DNA of 64,000 bases, taken from NCBI RefSeq assembly GCF_004916975.1, contig NZ_STGQ01000002.1, positions 944,079 through 1,008,078 on the forward strand, in the 5' to 3' direction. How positions within the stretch are numbered: position 1 is the stretch's first letter; the number at the start of each line of letters is the position of its first letter. The translations under genes were made by a program, and so were the position numbers. This document shows positions 16,907-24,218 of the stretch, piece by piece. The stretch is from Paenibacillus dokdonensis (GTDB lineage Bacteria > Bacillota > Bacilli > Paenibacillales > Paenibacillaceae). Below the pieces are notes generated by a model, which made no database searches, was not told the origin of the DNA, and worked only from the letters and a program-made list of their open reading frames with translations.

Positions 16907-17618
16907 CGCTTCTGCCACCTCCATCATTTCTCATCCGGTAACCATGTCCCCACACCGCTTCAATCGGCAGATGCCCGATTTTTTTGCGCATCCGCTTAAT
17001 CAAGTGGTCCACCGCACGGTCACTGCCAAAATAATCATCTCCCCAGACATAGGTGAGCAGCTCGTCTCTCGTAAAGGCGCGGTTAGGATTTTCGGCAAAA
17101 ACCTGCAGCATCGTAAACTCCTTACTGGTGAGATCCACTTCTTCGCCCTGCCAGAACACGCGGCGTTCCTCCGGCAGCAGCTGCAGGCGGCCGATCTCGA
17201 TTGACACAGGCGATGCTGCGACTGCATGTCCTTCCGTGCCGTTCATTTTATACCAGCGCTGAAGCTGTCTTTTAATGCGGGCCACAAGCTCGCGCGGGCT
17301 GAACGGCTTCACCAGATAGTCGTCGCTCCCGAGTTCCAGCCCAAGGATTTTATCCACCTCATTGTCTCTGGCAGAAATCATGATGATCGGTACTTCCGCC
17401 TCGCTCCGGATTCGCCGACAAAGCTCGTATCCATCCATGCCGGGCAGCATAATATCCAGCACCCACATGTCGGGGGGACTGTTCCTCCACAGTTCCCAGG
17501 CTTCTTCTGCGCTGCCAAGTCCAACCGTGCGGTAATTTTCTTTTTGCAAAAAGGCTTCCACCAGATTGCGTATATTCAAATCATCGTCCACGACGGCAAT
17601 GAGATAATTGTTATTCAT
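16884..17618 (-). CDS. OmpR/PhoB-family response regulator
   Basis: The 244-residue regulator has a receiver domain with the acidic triad DDD at 11-13, Asp55 in WVLDIMLPG and Lys in DDYLVKPF, then a winged-helix domain ending in AVWGHGYRMR. The start is the ATG at 17618 behind TTGGAGG; the TTG inside that site cannot be the start. Regulators of this class bind direct repeats spaced 11 bp apart. Exactly such repeats lie at 17685-17722 and 17983-18020, upstream of two divergent genes, which makes those genes the likely regulon. Confidence 0.94.
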   Translation of the reverse strand: MNNNYLIAVVDDDLNIRNLVEAFLQKENYRTVGLGSAEEAWELWRNSPPDMWVLDIMLPGMDGYELCRRIRSEAEVPIIMISARDNEVDKILGLELGSDDYLVKPFSPRELVARIKRQLQRWYKMNGTEGHAVAASPVSIEIGRLQLLPEERRVFWQGEEVDLTSKEFTMLQVFAENPNRAFTRDELLTYVWGDDYFGSDRAVDHLIKRMRKKIGHLPIEAVWGHGYRMRNDGGGRSDEARSSD

Positions 17619-17682
17619 TGATATATCCTCCAAGCGGAATTTCTCTTATAAGTATACCAATGGGAAGGCGGCGGAGGGAAAA

Positions 17683-17750
17683 TGCCATCGTTTTTCCACA
17701 AATCCACCAATAGCCTGCCACATCCGCTCACTACACTGGAACTTGCAAGC
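17683..17750 (+). promoter_or_regulatory. Response-regulator operator plus promoter, copy 1
   Basis: This 68-bp block matches copy 2 at 17981-18048 at 50 positions without any gap. It contains CCA direct repeats beginning at 17685, 17696, 17707 and 17718, each 11 bp apart, followed 10 bp after the last repeat unit by TACACT (17732-17737) as the likely -10 element. No -35 hexamer is conserved. That geometry is the PhoB/PhoP type, in which the bound regulator replaces -35 recognition. The partner is most likely the adjacent OmpR-type regulator. Confidence 0.7.
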
Positions 17751-17813
17751 ACCCTTGTATATGAAGAATGCCGGCAGGGTGATCGGTCCGCCGACGCAAA
17801 GGAGTGGAAGAAG

Positions 17814-17975
17814 ATGGCCAAGGAAACAACATGTTCAGATAGGAAGCCGCATACCGTCCTCAAGAAAGTCTTCCGGATCACAGGGTTGATGGTACTGTGC
17901 TGGTGTGTTTTATTCGCCTGCTCCGAGTCCGCTGTTCTGGCATATGACGCGATTGTGAAACGGTTAGTAGAGTAG
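17814..17975 (+). CDS. Small single-span membrane protein or lipoprotein (53 aa)
   Basis: The 53-residue protein has a basic N-terminus, a hydrophobic stretch at about 22-35 and Cys36 in VLFACSES, a lipobox-like but not canonical site. The remaining 17 residues would face outward. The ATG at 17814 has AAAGGAGTG nine bases or so upstream; the frame is open further upstream but that part is promoter. The gene sits directly behind a copy of the duplicated operator block and is divergent from the two-component genes. I do not know the family; a membrane-stress or feedback peptide is one possibility. Confidence 0.65.
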   Translation: MAKETTCSDRKPHTVLKKVFRITGLMVLCWCVLFACSESAVLAYDAIVKRLVE

Positions 17976-17980
17976 GTCTT

Positions 17981-18048
17981 TGCCATCCATTTTCCACAAA
18001 TTGACCCATGTTATGCCACATCTAATTCGTACACTGGGACTTGCTAGA
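17981..18048 (+). promoter_or_regulatory. Response-regulator operator plus promoter, copy 2
   Basis: This is the second copy of the 68-bp block at 17683. The repeats begin at 17983, 17994, 18005 (CCC instead of CCA) and 18016, and TACACT lies at 18030-18035. Conserved sub-blocks are TGCCATC, TTTTCCACAAAT, TGCCACATC and TACACTGG, all at the same offsets in both copies. The start codon of the secreted-protein gene is 24 bases downstream. Confidence 0.7.
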
Positions 18049-18071
18049 CCAATCCAAAGGAGTGTTGAACC

Positions 18072-18872
18072 ATGAACGTACAAAACATACTTAAAAGAAC
18101 CGCTTTATCCGCATTGATGTTTTCCGCTGTTGCAGCTCCGGCTGTAACTAATGCGGACAGCAGCTCGAAGGCCGAGACATCTGCTGTAAATACACTGGCA
18201 GCGATCGCCGTCCCCGCCAAGGATAGCAATAACGTGCAGGGAATTATGATCACGAAGATTTCCGATCCGCTGGCTCTTGCCCAAAAGTATGCGCCGGAAA
18301 CGGCGGAGGATTGGAAGAAGACGCTGGAACAATTCAGAAAAACCTTCGCTTCGGAAATGACAAAGGATATCGTTGTCAGTAAAGCGGAAAGCCTGAAGGA
18401 TGCCTCTGGAGAACAAACAGGCCAACTGTCCTTCTCTACCGCAGCTGTGAAGACCATTCCAGCAGAAAAGCTTACCTTTAATGCGGAAAAGATAAAGGAT
18501 ATCACTGGAGAAAAAACAGGCGAATATGCAGTGGCTGTTCCTACCACAGGAGAGAAAACGACTCCTGCCGAGAAGCTGACCATTAGCATGGCTACGGTAA
18601 AGGATATTGCGGGAGTGAAGACAGACCGCTATGAGATGGCTATTCCGGCAGCAAGTCTGACGGATTCGAAAAATAAGACAGAACAGGCTTCGATCGCTGT
18701 ATCCATCTCCTCCACGGAGGCAAAAGAAGCTGATACACCATTCGCAAAAGCTTGGGCTGCTTTGTCTGATGCCGAAGAATCCAACAATGCAGACGCCATT
18801 AAGAAAGCACTGGCTGAGCTGCTGGAGCAGTACAAGCAGCAAATCGCTGAGAAGGAAGCAGCTGCCAAGTAA
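18072..18872 (+). CDS. Secreted protein with internal repeats, unknown function
   Basis: The 266-residue protein starts with a clear signal peptide; cleavage after TNA at residue 28 or after AVAA at 22 is possible. There is no lipobox or wall anchor. Residues 108-205 hold imperfect repeats of about 34 residues, built on KDI-GEKTG followed by a hydrophobic patch and PAEKLT. The C-terminus (225-266) is a charged helix rich in Ala, Glu and Lys. AAAGGAGTG precedes the ATG. The gene lies behind operator copy 2 and ends before a strong terminator, so it is a single-gene unit under the neighbouring two-component system. I do not recognise the family. Confidence 0.8.
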   Translation: MNVQNILKRTALSALMFSAVAAPAVTNADSSSKAETSAVNTLAAIAVPAKDSNNVQGIMITKISDPLALAQKYAPETAEDWKKTLEQFRKTFASEMTKDIVVSKAESLKDASGEQTGQLSFSTAAVKTIPAEKLTFNAEKIKDITGEKTGEYAVAVPTTGEKTTPAEKLTISMATVKDIAGVKTDRYEMAIPAASLTDSKNKTEQASIAVSISSTEAKEADTPFAKAWAALSDAEESNNADAIKKALAELLEQYKQQIAEKEAAAK

Positions 18873-18936
18873 GCTTCCCGCCTTTTAGACTAGAGAGAAA
18901 CGTATGCCGTAACGAGACATGATCAAGGAGATCGTA

Positions 18937-18977
18937 AAAGCCCCTGCCGCTGTTTAAACAGCGGAGCAGGGGCTTTT
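18937..18977. terminator. Strong bidirectional terminator
   Basis: AAAAGCCCCTGC pairs with GCAGGGGCTTTT, and CGCTGTTTAAACAGCG forms an inner stem. The A and T runs on both sides make it active for the secreted-protein gene and for the leftward gene that ends at 19004. Confidence 0.9.
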
Positions 18978-19003
18978 GTGTACGTATTTCAGAATCGCCT
19001 TGG

Positions 19004-19294
19004 CTAGAAGCATGTAAACGACTGGATTTGTCTTAAATCTACTCCGGAATACATCCAGAAGAAGCCGTTCCACCTGAATCCTGCGACGGAAGTCCGTCCA
19101 ACAAAGACCGGATAGAACCAGAAGCCACTGCCGCCAACCAGCCAAACGTAGGTATTGCGGAACAAGCAGCCGGAAATCGCTCCGGGATCAACAGCGAATG
19201 TAGAGGCGGCAGGCATCGGGGGTGTGAATTGCGGTGGTGGGGAAGCGGGTGCCTGCTGCTGTCCTTGTGGACCAAAAGGGGGCATAAAAGCCAT
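19004..19294 (-). CDS. Small conserved Bacillales protein with Pro/Gln-rich start
   Basis: The 96-residue protein begins with a Pro/Gln/Ala-rich segment (1-35) and continues with an aromatic domain: FRNTYVWLVGGSGFWFYP, then FVGRTSVAGFRWNGFFW and a final Cys-Phe. I recall this aromatic pattern from small uncharacterised proteins common in spore-forming Bacillales; no function is established that I know of. The ATG at 19294 has AAGGAGTG upstream. It lies 52 bases after the next small gene, in the same direction, and probably shares its transcript. Confidence 0.75.
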   Translation of the reverse strand: MAFMPPFGPQGQQQAPASPPPQFTPPMPAASTFAVDPGAISGCLFRNTYVWLVGGSGFWFYPVFVGRTSVAGFRWNGFFWMYSGVDLRQIQSFTCF

Positions 19295-19346
19295 TTTATA
19301 ACACTCCTTATTCATGGCATATGATAATGTTCAGTCATTTAATGGA

Positions 19347-19664
19347 TTAGGCCAGCAGGGTAATGACAAGCAATTCATACAGAACCAAAGGCAATATGAC
19401 ATTGTTGAAAAACGGGGGACGACCAAAGCTGCGCTGTCCGTTCTGCTGCGGCATTTGCATTTGGATGTAAAGAATTCCTTTGTTGCAGTTAACGATCGTT
19501 CCTTCAAAAACATCGCCATCCAACGTTTCAACTCGGACATGCTGATTGACATGTTTCTTGCACATATGGCTGAAATGGTCGCGGACTGATGTAAGGGTAT
19601 GGTGCATAGTCGGCTCAGCTTGATACAAGGTTTGCTGTTGATAGCCAGGATATTGCAGACTCAT
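19347..19664 (-). CDS. Small conserved protein with an Sm-like core
   Basis: The 105-residue protein has a Gln/Tyr-rich start, a central part HVNQHVRVETLDGDVFEGTI followed by VNCNKGILYIQM that looks like a small SH3/Sm-like barrel, and a hydrophobic C-terminus (NNVILPLVLYELLVITLL) that could be a membrane segment. GGAGGTC precedes the ATG. It is paired with the gene at 19004 and is divergent from the aldolase at 19864. The pattern is known to me only as an uncharacterised Bacillales family; the Sm-like comparison is by eye. Confidence 0.75.
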   Translation of the reverse strand: MSLQYPGYQQQTLYQAEPTMHHTLTSVRDHFSHMCKKHVNQHVRVETLDGDVFEGTIVNCNKGILYIQMQMPQQNGQRSFGRPPFFNNVILPLVLYELLVITLLA

Positions 19665-19863
19665 ATTTAAGACCTCCGTTTAGGGTTATAGCATGATCCA
19701 TCGTATGCGGCTGCCTATATGGAGGTGCCTATATGAGTGCCTGCAGCTTTAACATAATCAAGGTTTGCGTACAGGCAAGGGGCTGACATAAATATGATTT
19801 TTCTTCATGATGCGAATTTAGTATGCTAGAGGAGTAGGGTTTACCAAAGGGGGACAAGCGGTC

Positions 19864-20973
19864 ATGAGCGGCAAAACATTAATTGAGGCATTTGAGCAGA
19901 CGGCTTACCCGCTGGGAGGCAATGGTCCGCGGGATATTCAGGTTCTGAAGGAGGCTTTTGAAGCGGTTCAGGGAAGTCTGAGCAGCGATATGTACGGAAA
20001 CGGCAAGGTCATTGAAGATTTTCAGAATAAAATGGCATCGGTTTTGGGCAAGGAATCGGCGGTATTCTTTCCAAGCGGTACGATGGCGCAGCAGATTGCG
20101 CTAAGAATCTGGTGCGACGAGAAGGGATTGAAGCGGGTCGCCTATCACCCATTATGTCATCTGGAAATTCACGAGCAGGACGGCATGAAGGAGCTTCATC
20201 ACATCGAGCCGATTTTGCTGGCGGACAAAGACCGGCTGATCAGCCTTACGGATGTGCAGCAGCTGGGCAAGGAAATTTCCTGCCTGCTTCTGGAGCTTCC
20301 ACAACGAGAGATCGGCGGCCAGCTGCCGGAGTTTGAGGAACTTGAAGCTATTTCCGCCTATTGCCGGGAAAAAGGGATCAAGCTGCATTTGGACGGAGCC
20401 AGATTATTCGAGATCACGCCGTATTACGGGAAATCTGCTGCGGAAATATGCGCGTTGTTTGACAGCGTGTATGTATCCTTTTACAAGGGGATCGGTGGGA
20501 TCGCAGGAGCTATTCTGGCCGGAGCTGCCGATTTTACGGAGCAGTCGAAGGTATGGAAAAGACGCCACGGCGGCGATCTGATCAGCTTGTATCCGTATAT
20601 TGTCAGCTCGGAATACTACTTCGACCAGCGGATCGGCAAAATGGCGCAGTATTATGAGGAAGCAAAGGAACTTGCTGCTTTCTTTAATGAATGCGCGGGT
20701 ATTTTCACCAAACCGGAGGTGCCGGTGTCGAATATGTTCCATGTTTACTTCGAGCTTCCGGAAGAGAAAATGGTTCCGATTCTCACCTCCGTGTTCGAAA
20801 CGACCGGGGTCGGATTAACGGCTTGGCTGCGCAATACCGATGAAGGCACTTGCCTTTGCGAGATCAGCATTGGGGACCGTTACGCGAACGTGCCGAAGGA
20901 CAAAGTCCGGGAAGCGTTCCGCTTGCTGGGCGAGAAGATGAAGGAAGCTGCTAAATCATACGACAATGAATAA
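19864..20973 (+). CDS. Threonine aldolase-like PLP enzyme
   Basis: This 369-residue enzyme belongs to the beta-eliminating lyase/threonine aldolase family, which cleaves threonine or allo-threonine to glycine and acetaldehyde. Lys208 in VSFYKGIGG should hold the pyridoxal phosphate, Asp and Arg in HLDGAR (175-180) match the cofactor-binding site, and SSDMYGNG (40-47) is the family N-terminal motif. The AAAGGGGGAC site precedes the ATG. It overlaps the msrA gene by eight bases. Substrate specificity, L-threonine or another beta-hydroxy amino acid, cannot be told. Confidence 0.88.
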   Translation: MSGKTLIEAFEQTAYPLGGNGPRDIQVLKEAFEAVQGSLSSDMYGNGKVIEDFQNKMASVLGKESAVFFPSGTMAQQIALRIWCDEKGLKRVAYHPLCHLEIHEQDGMKELHHIEPILLADKDRLISLTDVQQLGKEISCLLLELPQREIGGQLPEFEELEAISAYCREKGIKLHLDGARLFEITPYYGKSAAEICALFDSVYVSFYKGIGGIAGAILAGAADFTEQSKVWKRRHGGDLISLYPYIVSSEYYFDQRIGKMAQYYEEAKELAAFFNECAGIFTKPEVPVSNMFHVYFELPEEKMVPILTSVFETTGVGLTAWLRNTDEGTCLCEISIGDRYANVPKDKVREAFRLLGEKMKEAAKSYDNE

Positions 20974-21508
20974 AATCCAGATGCAGACGGCAGTACTCGG
21001 AATGGGCTGTTTTTGGAGTCCGGAGGCGCTATTTGGCTCTATGCCCGGGGTCATAAGCACGCGAACGGGGTATGCGGGAGGAACTCCCGCCGATCCGACC
21101 TATCGTCATATGGGCGATCATACAAAAACGGTGGAGTTTGATTTTGACCCTGAGCTTCTGTCATACGGGGAGATTTTGCGTGTATTTTGGGACAATCATA
21201 GCCCGCTAAATATCAATGACTATAAAGGGCGGCAGTACCAATCCATGCTGCTTTACCGCAGCCCGGAGCAGAAGAATGCTATTGACCGAGTACTGGAAGA
21301 ACGGCGTGAATCCGGCCAGGGTGAACCGGCTACGGAAATCCATCCTTTTACCGTATTTTATCCCGCAGAAGAGAAGCACCAAAAGTATTATCTTAAGCGT
21401 CATCCGGATGCGGTGGAAAAGCTGCTTTCATGGTACCTCCTCCATCCCGGACATGGACGGGTCTACTCTGGGGGCGCGGCTCAACGGACTTGCGAAGGGT
21501 TTTGTTAA
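20966..21508 (+). CDS. msrA: Peptide methionine sulfoxide reductase MsrA, frameshifted near the C-terminus
   Basis: The 180-residue frame repairs methionine S-sulfoxide in proteins. The catalytic motif GMGCFW with Cys15 is intact, as are GYAGG, PTYRHMGDHTKTVEF and the HQKYYLKRHP segment. After about residue 156 the frame turns into HPGHGRVYSGGAAQRT, unlike the family. The expected ending, GSTLGARLNGLAKGF onward, is found in the next frame to 21602 (listed separately). One surplus base in or near CCTCCTCC at 21436-21443 would explain this. The catalytic part is complete, so activity may survive; a sequencing error is the simplest alternative. Confidence 0.8.
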   Translation: MNKIQMQTAVLGMGCFWSPEALFGSMPGVISTRTGYAGGTPADPTYRHMGDHTKTVEFDFDPELLSYGEILRVFWDNHSPLNINDYKGRQYQSMLLYRSPEQKNAIDRVLEERRESGQGEPATEIHPFTVFYPAEEKHQKYYLKRHPDAVEKLLSWYLLHPGHGRVYSGGAAQRTCEGFC

Positions 21509-21602
21509 CAGGTCGTCGATTATAGAGGAAGTGAAAGACTGGCAATTGCCAGAGTCTGAGCGGAAGCGCATCATTGAATTGTTAAAGTCGATTCGCTGGT
21601 AA
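21438..21602 (+). pseudogene. Out-of-frame C-terminal part of msrA
   Basis: This piece encodes IPDMDGSTLGARLNGLAKGF followed by a charged helix ending in LLKSIRW and a TAA. The STxxARLNG pattern is the C-terminal extension of many MsrA proteins. The distance from the msrA start to this stop is 637 bases, one more than 212 codons, which fits a single-base insertion. It has no start signal of its own. Confidence 0.7.
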
Positions 21603-21609
21603 TGTCCAT

Positions 21610-21646
21610 GCCCCGATTCCTAAACAGGAAGGGGCTTCTTTTTTTG
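21610..21646 (+). terminator. Terminator after msrA
   Basis: GCCCC and TTCCT pair with AGGAA and GGGC across an AAAC loop, followed by TTCTTTTTTT. It closes the aldolase-msrA unit. Confidence 0.8.
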
Positions 21647-21820
21647 TTTTTTCAAAATCGTTGATTTTTATTATTAAAATTGCAACTATCGGTCTATATC
21701 CCGACAAATAACACTTAATTACAATTAGTATAAGTTATGGTTATTCATGACATGAGCAGATGGAAAGTTAATATTAAACCTCCCATGAAGTAAGGAAGGA
21801 CAAGCTGGTTACGCATAAAC

Positions 21821-21834
21821 TGCAAGCGCTTTCA
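21821..21834. promoter_or_regulatory. cre site upstream of the chitinase gene
   Basis: TGCAAGCGCTTTCA differs from the ideal cre TGAAAGCGCTTTCA at one position. It lies 223 bases before the chitinase start, so CcpA control of chitin use is likely, either at a promoter here or as a roadblock. Confidence 0.65.
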
Positions 21835-22056
21835 AAGTTTGAATTCTCCCGGAGTGTAACTGTATCGTTACGCGATCTGTCCTTGCAAATGAGACTATTG
21901 TTTCTTCTTATGCCATTGCATAGTTGCCATATGATGCACCGCGGGCGTTGACATGACCAAGGCGTGAAACAGCGCGAAGGGGGTGGATGCAGAAGCAAAG
22001 CGGAAGGCATGAAAAGCTGGATTGAATCATGATTTCATTTATGAGGAGGAGATTTC

Positions 22057-23808
22057 ATGAGAAAAGCTTCATTATCAAAAGGCAGATCATTTACCCGTTT
22101 TCTGCCACTGGTCATCATAATGGCTTTGTTCATCGGGCTGCTGCCGTCGATAGCATCGGCTGCGGACCGCGGAGCCTGGGCTCCGAGTGTCGCATACGCG
22201 GCGAATGACACCGTGACCTATGGAGGCAGCACTTATAAGGTGGTTCAGCCACATACCTCTTTGACCGGCTGGGAACCGCCAAATGTACCCGCGCTGTGGC
22301 AGCTCGTTCCTGGAGGCGGAGGCGACCAGCAGGCTCCATCAGCTCCGGCTAACCTGAGATCGACCGCTGTTACTTCTTCCACTATTTCACTGGCCTGGAA
22401 TGCTTCAACGGATAATGTTGGTGTGACGGGCTATGACGTATACCAGGGCAGCTCGCTTGTAGGCAGCGTGTCTGGAAATACGCTGGCATTTATCCATACC
22501 AGCTTAACGGCGGATACGACTTACTCCTATACCGTAAAGGCTAAAGATGCAGCTGGCAATGTATCTGCAGCGAGCGGCGTCCTCAGCGTAAAAACCAGCG
22601 CGAGCGGCGGCGGAACGGATACACAGGCACCAACGATGCCAACAAATCTGGCTGTAACCAGCGTTACGACCTCGAGCGTTTCCCTCTCGTGGACAGCCTC
22701 CACTGATAATGTTGGTGTAACTGGCTATAATGTCTACCAAGGGACAACGCAGGTCATGACCGTTACGGGAACAACAGCTACGGTTACGGGACTTGCAGCG
22801 GGAACGGCTTATACCTTCAAGGTAGCTGCCAAGGATGCTGCCGGTAACATGTCTCCTCAAAGCGCTTCTGTTACAGGCACAACCCAAAGTACAGGCGGCG
22901 GGGGAGGCCAGCTTCCGAAGCATGTTCTTACCGGTTATTGGCATAACTTCATCAATGGCTCCTCCAATCTGAGACTAAGTGATGTACCAAGTCAATATGA
23001 TATCATCGTACTGGCTTTTGCCGACATGGATCCTGCCAAGCCGGGGGGCGTAACGTTTAACGTGGATTCCTCACTCTCGAGTGCGCTTGGCGGCTATACG
23101 AACGCTAATCTGATCAGCGATATTCAGGCCAAGCATGCTCAAGGCAAGAAGGTCATCATTTCCGTAGGCGGTGAAAAAGGCAATGTCAACCTAGGCAGTG
23201 CTTCACCAAACGTAGCGAACTTCGTGGACAGTATGTACAGCATCATCACGACATATGGTCTCGATGGTGTTGATATCGATCTGGAGAACGGAATGAATGT
23301 GGCTAACCTCACCAATGCCGTCAAGCAGCTGCAGCAGCGAGTGGGCTCCGGCTTTATTCTGACTATGGCTCCGCAAACCATCGATATGCAGAGTTCAAGC
23401 ACATCCTATATGCAGCTATATAATAACCTCAAGGATATTACGACGGTTATTAACGTTCAGTACTATAATTCCGGCTGCATGCTGGGACGTGACGGCAAAT
23501 GTTACTCCCAGGGAACAGTCGATTTCTTGACTGCGCTGTCCGATCTGTCACTGCAGTGGGTTGCACCTTCACAGCTGGGCATCGGCGTGCCTGCAGTATC
23601 CGGCGCCGCTGGGGGTGGCTATGTATCTCCAGCCGTCGTCAATAATGCCCTTAGCTGTCTCGCGAATGGAACCAGCTGCGGCAGCTACAAGCCTGTTGCC
23701 AAATACCCGGATATCCGCGGTGCCATGACATGGTCGATTAACTGGGATAAGACCAGTAATTACAGCTTTGCTAATACCGTCAAACCATTCCTCGTAAGCC
23801 TGCCTTAA
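22057..23808 (+). CDS. Secreted GH18 chitinase with chitin-binding module and two FnIII domains
   Basis: The 583-residue enzyme has a signal peptide cleaved after SIASA (residue 35). A CBM5/12 chitin-binding module follows (about 36-84; GAWAPSVAYAANDTVTYGG and WEPP), then FnIII domains at about 93-180 and 190-277, a Gly-rich linker and the GH18 barrel (about 288-583). The catalytic DxxDxDxE motif is intact as GLDGVDIDLE with Glu410; SVGG of the barrel is at 369-372. GAGGAGGAG precedes the ATG. The gene stands alone between terminators, with a cre site upstream. Endo-chitinase activity on chitin outside the cell is the expected role. Confidence 0.95.
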   Translation: MRKASLSKGRSFTRFLPLVIIMALFIGLLPSIASAADRGAWAPSVAYAANDTVTYGGSTYKVVQPHTSLTGWEPPNVPALWQLVPGGGGDQQAPSAPANLRSTAVTSSTISLAWNASTDNVGVTGYDVYQGSSLVGSVSGNTLAFIHTSLTADTTYSYTVKAKDAAGNVSAASGVLSVKTSASGGGTDTQAPTMPTNLAVTSVTTSSVSLSWTASTDNVGVTGYNVYQGTTQVMTVTGTTATVTGLAAGTAYTFKVAAKDAAGNMSPQSASVTGTTQSTGGGGGQLPKHVLTGYWHNFINGSSNLRLSDVPSQYDIIVLAFADMDPAKPGGVTFNVDSSLSSALGGYTNANLISDIQAKHAQGKKVIISVGGEKGNVNLGSASPNVANFVDSMYSIITTYGLDGVDIDLENGMNVANLTNAVKQLQQRVGSGFILTMAPQTIDMQSSSTSYMQLYNNLKDITTVINVQYYNSGCMLGRDGKCYSQGTVDFLTALSDLSLQWVAPSQLGIGVPAVSGAAGGGYVSPAVVNNALSCLANGTSCGSYKPVAKYPDIRGAMTWSINWDKTSNYSFANTVKPFLVSLP

Positions 23809-24218
23809 AGACAATAACCCGCAGCCTTCGGACTTTTTGTCTGAGGGCTTTTTCATGTTTTCTTCGAAAAGATACAAATCAATGAAATAAGATACTTATC
23901 CTGAAAGCGATTTTCGTGAGCGGAAAGGGATGCTATGCTGATATTGCTGGACCGACAGATGGTTGACCCCTTTCATTTCCCTTGGTTATTACTCTTCCAT
24001 GTTTTTATATACACAAAATGGCTTGCCCTGCGGAGCTTATCTTCAAATTCATATTCGTCCTTCCTGATCAGTCAGAATCACAAAGGTCATTAAGTCTGGT
24101 CCTTCAAGGCCGGGTTTAATAGCAATGCATACGCCAATAAGCATCAGAAAATTGGAGGTGTACAGTCGTTTCCTGTAGGTTGGCGCATTGCATCAAATCT
24201 GATAGATTGGGGTGTGCT
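23809..24218 (+). other. Intergenic region between the two chitinase genes
   Basis: This 410-bp stretch starts with the chitinase terminator. TGAAAGCGATTTTC at 23902 is a weak cre-like match. No promoter, RNA element or gene could be supported in the rest. Confidence 0.4.
23824..23853 (+). terminator. Terminator after the chitinase gene
   Basis: GCCTTCGGAC pairs over ten positions (with G-U pairs) with GTCTGAGGGC around TTTTT, then a TTTTT tract follows. Confidence 0.85.

Larger units (their letters stand above)
21603..22056 (+). other. Long leader region before the chitinase gene
   Basis: This 454-bp stretch contains the msrA terminator at its left end, a cre site at 21821-21834 and the small inverted repeat GTAAC/GTTAC at 21856-21871. 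No promoter hexamers convince, and no gene with a ribosome binding site was found. Confidence 0.5.

Noticed and set aside
17732..17746. Sigma-54 promoter (TGG..TTGC) within the duplicated promoter block
   Set aside because: The GG and GC are only five bases apart; sigma-54 promoters need ten.
21436..21443. Programmed frameshift site in msrA
   Set aside because: No slippery heptamer, upstream ribosome-site-like element or downstream pseudoknot could be recognised.
21774..22010. Minus-strand gene in the leader of the chitinase gene
   Set aside because: No ribosome site, no protein-like composition, and it spans a cre site.
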